From Ptiloglossa arizonensis (Eukaryota > Arthropoda > Insecta > Hymenoptera > Colletidae), in NCBI RefSeq assembly GCF_051014685.1, contig NW_027478440.1, positions 1,116,001 to 1,180,000 on the forward strand: a DNA stretch of 64,000 bases, given 5' to 3'. Positions 59,061-64,000 of this stretch are shown piece after piece. The notes under the pieces were generated by a model. The model was given only the letters and a program-made list of their open reading frames with translations. It did not search any database and was not told the DNA's origin. Position 1 is the stretch's first letter; every line of letters starts with the position of its first letter. Position numbers and translations under genes: made by a program.

Positions 59061-60600
59061 ATAACGTATAACGTATAACGTATATCGTATAACGTATAAC
59101 GTATAACGTATAACGTATAACGTATAACGTATAACGTATAACGTATAACGTATAACGTATAACGTATAACGTATAACGTCTAACGTATAACGTATAACAT
59201 ATAACGTATAACGTATAACGTATAACGTATAACGTATAACGTATAACGTTTAACGTATAACGTATAGCGTATAACGTATAACGTATAACGTATATCGTAT
59301 AACGTATAACGTATAACGTATAACGTATAACGTATAACGTATAACGTCTAACGTATAACGTATAACATATAACGTATAACGTATAACGTATAACGTATAA
59401 CGTATAACGTATAACGTATAACGTATAACGTATAGCGTATAACGTATAACGTATAACGTATATCGTATAACGTATAACGTATAACGTATAACGCATAACG
59501 TATAACGTATAACGTATAACCTATGACCTATAACGTATAACGTATAACGTATAACGTATAACGTATAACGTATAACGTATAACGTATAACGTATAACCTA
59601 TGACGTATAACGTATAACGTATAACGTATAACATGTAATGTATAACGTATAACGTATAATGTATAGCGTATAACGTATAACGTATAACGTATAACGTACA
59701 ACGTATAACGTATCACGTATAACGTATTACGAATAACGTATAACGTATAACGTATAACGTAACACCTATAACGTATAAAGTATAACGTATAACGTATAAC
59801 GTATAACGTATAACGTATAACGTATATCGTATAACGTATAACGTATAACGTATAACGTATAACTTGTAACGAAAAACGTATAACGAATAACGTAAAACGT
59901 ATGACGCATTACATGCTACGTATAAAGTATAACATTCAACGTAAAACGTATAACGTACAACGTATAACGTATAACGTGTAACGAAGAACGTATAACGCAT
60001 AACATGTAATGTATAACGTATAACGTATAATGTATAACGTATAACGTATAACGTATAACGTACAAAGTATAACGTATCACGTATAACGTATTACGAATAA
60101 CGTATAACGTATAAAGTATAACGTAACAACTATAACGTATAAAGTATAACGTATAACGTATAACGTATAACGTATAACGTATAACGTATAACGTATAACG
60201 TATAACGTATAACGTATAACGTATAACGTATAACGTATAACGTATAACGTATAACGTATAACGTATACCGTATAACGTATAACGTATAGCGTATAACGTA
60301 TAGCGTATAACGTATAACGTATAACGTATATCGTATAACGTATAACGTATAACGTATAACCCATAACGTATAACGTATAACGTATAACGTATAACGTATA
60401 ACGTATAACGTGTAACGTATAACGTATAACGTATAACGTATAACGTATAACGTATAACGTATAACGTATAACGTATAACGTATAACGTATAACGTATAAC
60501 GTATAACGTATAATGTATAACGTATAACATGTAACGTATAACGTATAACGTATAACGTATAACGTATAACGTATAACGTATAACGTATATCGTATAACGT
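59061..60600. repeat. Satellite with a family D fragment
   Basis: Two ACGTCTA/ACATATA/GCGTATA groups occur near 59180-59270 and 59346-59440. The interval 59.52-60.12 kb (marker near 59907, then ACGCATA/ACATGTA near 59997) follows the order of 46.18-46.74 and 49.60-50.16 kb. GCGTATA units, a CCGTATA near 60266 and an ACCCATA near 60358 follow. No gene is seen. Confidence 0.84.
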
Positions 60601-62860
60601 ATAACGTATAACGTATAACGTATAACGTATAACGTATAACGTATAACGTATAACGTATAACGTATAATGTATAACGTATAACATGTAACGTATAACGTAT
60701 AACGTATAACGTATAACGTATAACGTATAACGTATAACGTATATCGTATAACGTATAACGTATAACGTATAACGTATAACGTATAACGTATAACGTATAA
60801 CGTATAACGTATAACGTATAACGTATAACGTATAACGTATAACGTATAACGTATAACGTATAACGTATAACGTATAACGTATAACGTATAACGTATAACG
60901 TATAACGTATAACGTATAACGTATAAAGTCTAACGTATAACGTATAACGTATAACGTATAACGTATATCGTATAACGTATAACGTATAACGAATAACGTA
61001 AAACGTATAACGCATAATGTATAACGTATAACGTATAACGTATTACGTATAACCTATGACGTATAACGTATAACGTATAACGTATAACTTGTAACGAAAA
61101 ACGTATAACGAATAACGTAAAACGTATGACGCATTACATGCTACGTATAAAGTATAACATTCAACGTATAACCTATGACGTATAACGTATAACTTGTAAC
61201 GTATAACGTATAACGTATAACGTATAACCTATAACGTATAACGTATAACGTATAACGTATAACGTATAACGTATAACGTATAACGTATAACGTATAACGT
61301 ATAACGTATAACGTATAACGTATAACGTATAACGTATAAAGTATAACGTATAACGTATAACGTATAACGTATAACGTATAACGTATTACGTATAACGTAT
61401 AACGTATAACGTATAACGTATAACGTATAACGTATAACGTACAACGTATAACGTATAACGTATAACGTATAACGTATAACGTATAACGTATAACGTATAA
61501 CGTATAACGTATATCGTATAACGTATAACGTATAACGTATAACGTATAACGAATAACGTAAAACGTATAACGCATAATGTATAACGTGAAACGTATAACG
61601 TATTACGTATAACCTATGACGTATAACGTATAACGTATAACGTATATCTTGTAACGAAAAACGTATAACGAATAACGTAAAACGTATGACGCATTACATG
61701 CTACGTATAAAGTATAACATTCAACGTATAACCTATGACGTATAACGTATAACTTGTAACGTATAACGTATAACGTGTAACGTATAACATATAACGTATA
61801 ACCTGTGACGTATAACGTATAACGTATAACGTATAACGTATAACGTATAACGTATATCGTACAACGTTCAACGTATAACGTATAATGTATAACGTATAAC
61901 GTATAACGTATAACGTATAACGTATAAGGTATAACGTATAACGTATAACGCATAACGTATAACGTATAACGTATAACGTATAACGTATAACGTATAACGT
62001 ACAACGTTTAACGTATAACGTATAACATATAACGTATAACGTATAACGTATAACGTATATCGTATAACGTATAACGTATAACGTATAACATGTAACGTAC
62101 AACGTTTAACGTATACCGTATAACGTATAACTAATAACGTATAACGTATAACGAATATCGTACAACGTATAACGCATAACGTATAACGTATAACGTATAA
62201 CGTATAACGCATAACGTATAACGTATAACGTATAACCTATGACGTATAACGTATAACGTATAACGTATAACGTATAACGTATAACGTATAACGTATAACG
62301 TATAACGTATAACCTATGACGTCTAACGAATAACGTGTAACGTATAACATGTAATGTATAACGTATAACGTATAATGTATAGCGTATAACGTATAACGTA
62401 TAACGTATAACGTACAACGTATAACGTATCACGTATAACGTATTACGAATAACGTATAACGTATAACGTATAACGTAACACCTATAACGTATAAAGTATA
62501 ACGTATAACGAATAACGTAAAACGCAAAACGTATAACGTATAACGTATAACGTATAACGTATACCTTATAACGTATAACGTATAACGTATAAAGTATAAC
62601 GTATAACGTATAACGTATAACGTATAACGTATAACGTATAACGTATAACGTATAACGTATAACGTATAACGTATAACGTATATCGTATAACGTATAACGT
62701 ATAACGTATAACATGTAACGTACAACGTATAACGTATACCGTATAACGTATAACTAATAACGTATAACGTATAACGAATATCGTACAACGTATAACGCAT
62801 AACGTATAACGTATAACGTATAACGTATAACGTATAACGTATAACGCATAACGTATAACG
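60601..62860. repeat. HOR family E, copy E2 (about 2.2 kb)
   Basis: Markers at 61132 and 61692, ACGTGAA near 61587, CGCAAAACG near 62521. It follows E1 with offsets of 3850, then 3836, and finally 3759 after about 62.6 kb. The last change reflects 11 units present in E1 (around the ACGTAGA/ACATATA module near 58795) and absent here. Confidence 0.87.
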
Positions 62861-64000
62861 TATAACGTATAACCTATGACGTATAACGTATAACGTATAA
62901 CGTATAACGTATAACGTATAACGTATAACGTATAACCTATGACGTATAACGTATAACGTATAACGTATAACATGTAATGTATAACGTATAACGTATAATG
63001 TATAGCGTATAACGTATAACGAATAACGTATAACGTACAACGTATAAAGTATCACGTATAACGTATTACGAATAACGTATAACGTATAACGTATAACGTA
63101 ACACCTATAACGTATAAAGTATAACGTATAACGTATAACGTATAACGTATAACGTATAACGTATAACGTATAACGTATATCGTATAACGTATAACGTATA
63201 ACGTATAACGTATAACGTATAACGTATAACGTATAACGTATATCGTATAACGTATAACGTATAACGTATAACGTATAACTTGTAACGAAAAACGTATAAC
63301 GAATAACGTAAAACGTATGACGCATTACATGCTACGTATAAAGTATAACATTCAACGTAAAACGTATGACGTATAACGTATAACGTATAACGTATAACGT
63401 ATAACGTATAACGTATAACGTATAACGTATAACGTATAACGTATAACGTATAACGTATAACGTATAACGTATAACGTATAACGTACAACGTTTAACGTAT
63501 AACGTATAACGTATAACGTATAATGTATAACGTATATCGTACAACGTTCAACGTATAACGTATAATGTATAACGTATAACGTATAACGTATAACGTATAA
63601 CGTATAACGTATAAGGTATAACGTATAACGTATAACGTATAACGTATATCCTATAACGCATAACGTACAACGTTTAACGTATAACGTATAACGTATAACG
63701 TATAACGTATAACGTATAATGTATAACGTATAACGTATAACGTACAACGTATAACGTATAACGTATATCCTATAACGCATAACGTATAACGTATAACGTA
63801 TGACGTATAACGTATAACGTTCAACGTTTAACGTATAACGTATAACGTATAACGTATAATGTATAACGTATAACATGTAACGTATAGCGTATAACGTATA
63901 ACGTATAACGTATAACGTATAACGTATAACGTATAACGTATAACGTATAACGTATAACGTATTACGTATAACGTATAACGTATAACGTATAACGTATAAC
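62861..64000. repeat. Right-end satellite with TCCTATA variants
   Basis: Marker at 63323 with the usual left flank, then a region with ACGTTTA and ACGTTCA near 63490, 63545, 63670 and 63818-63826, and an AGGTATA near 63613. Two TCCTATA units followed by ACGCATA are 119 bp (17 units) apart, near 63648 and 63767. The array continues past the end of the window. No gene is seen. Confidence 0.87.

Larger units (their letters stand above)
1..64000. repeat. 7-bp satellite array, unit ACGTATA
   Basis: The entire window apart from the N run is made of head-to-tail ACGTATA heptamers in one orientation, about 9,100 units. The pure unit is 28.6% G+C with one CpG and one ACGT palindrome per 7 bp. Departures are nearly all substitutions inside single heptamers. 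By eye I see 20 of the 21 possible single-base variants; only the T-to-G change at position 4 was not noticed. No unit is inverted and no foreign sequence interrupts the array. Size and purity suggest eukaryotic heterochromatin; the chromosomal site and species cannot be read from the sequence. The array runs off both ends of the window. Confidence 0.98.

Noticed and set aside
1..64000. Telomeric repeat array
   Set aside because: The unit length equals that of the plant-type telomere repeat, but neither strand has the G-rich TTAGGG/TTTAGGG-type sequence. The unit has one G and one C and the array shows kilobase HORs, unlike telomeres.
1..64000. CRISPR array
   Set aside because: Repeats are contiguous 7-mers without unique spacers, and no cas-like gene is present.
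1..64000. TATA boxes or ACGT-core promoter elements
   Set aside because: TATA and ACGT occur in every unit, thousands of times, so their presence carries no regulatory information here.
1..64000. Bacterial or viral origin of the window
   Set aside because: No genes or protein-coding organisation exist in 64 kb; an array of this size and simplicity fits eukaryotic heterochromatin.
1..64000. Purely artificial or simulated repeat
   Set aside because: Nested duplications, shared rare indels and mosaic families look like biological satellite evolution. I cannot exclude local assembly duplication.

Overview
The whole 64-kb window is one simple-sequence satellite array built from a 7-bp unit, ACGTATA on the + strand (TATACGT on the - strand). 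There are about 9,100 units and one 100-base run of N (18846-18945). I see no protein-coding gene, RNA gene, transposon, CRISPR array or unique-sequence island. This amount of 7-bp satellite, in a scaffold with a standard 100-N gap, points to eukaryotic constitutive heterochromatin (centromeric, pericentromeric, subtelomeric or B/sex-chromosome). The sequence does not say which, and I cannot name the species. I do not recognise ACGTATA as a named satellite. It is not a telomere repeat of the TTAGGG/TTTAGGG class.

The array is not a flat microsatellite. Point-variant heptamers occur in fixed orders, and those orders recur, so the array has a second level of organisation: multi-kilobase higher-order repeats (HORs). 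The most divergent recurring module carries the marker CATTACATGC, which I find at about 58 places. Even this module reads in strict 7-nt register as substituted heptamers. The register is kept from 305 to 8173, from 10197 to 17113 and from 20581 to 63323 (6,106 x 7 bp). I found only three 1-nt slips, near 8691, 17152 and 18390.

Layout. 1-3036: mixed variants and partial HORs. 3037-4044: a perfect homogeneous tract of about 144 units. 4.1-15.1 kb: HOR family A, arranged a-b-c, a'-c', a''-b''-c''. 16.03-18.5 kb: a 1,238-bp tandem duplication. 18.96-19.84 kb: a 441-bp pair. 20.4-39.9 kb: interleaved copies of family B (repeat offsets of about 4.7, 5.05, 5.2, 5.6 and 5.8 kb) and a 1.26-kb tandem pair. 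39.9-40.3 kb: another pure tract. 43.3-43.9 kb: a 259-bp pair. 44.9-54.2 kb: HOR family D (3.85, 3.41 and 1.51 kb, then a partial copy). 55.08-55.65 kb: a 469-bp pair. 56.8-59.0 and 60.6-62.8 kb: HOR family E. 62.9-64.0 kb: a tail with its own variants.

Open reading frames are abundant and misleading. Because 7 is not a multiple of 3, every minus-strand frame reads the same endless heptapeptide (Y-T-L-Y-V-I-R) and every plus-strand frame meets TAA once per 21 nt. The minus-strand ORFs of up to 677 codons are therefore arithmetic products of the repeat, not genes. No gene system is present. What may be new here is the satellite itself: a 7-bp monomer organised into nested kilobase-scale HORs with almost no register-breaking indels.
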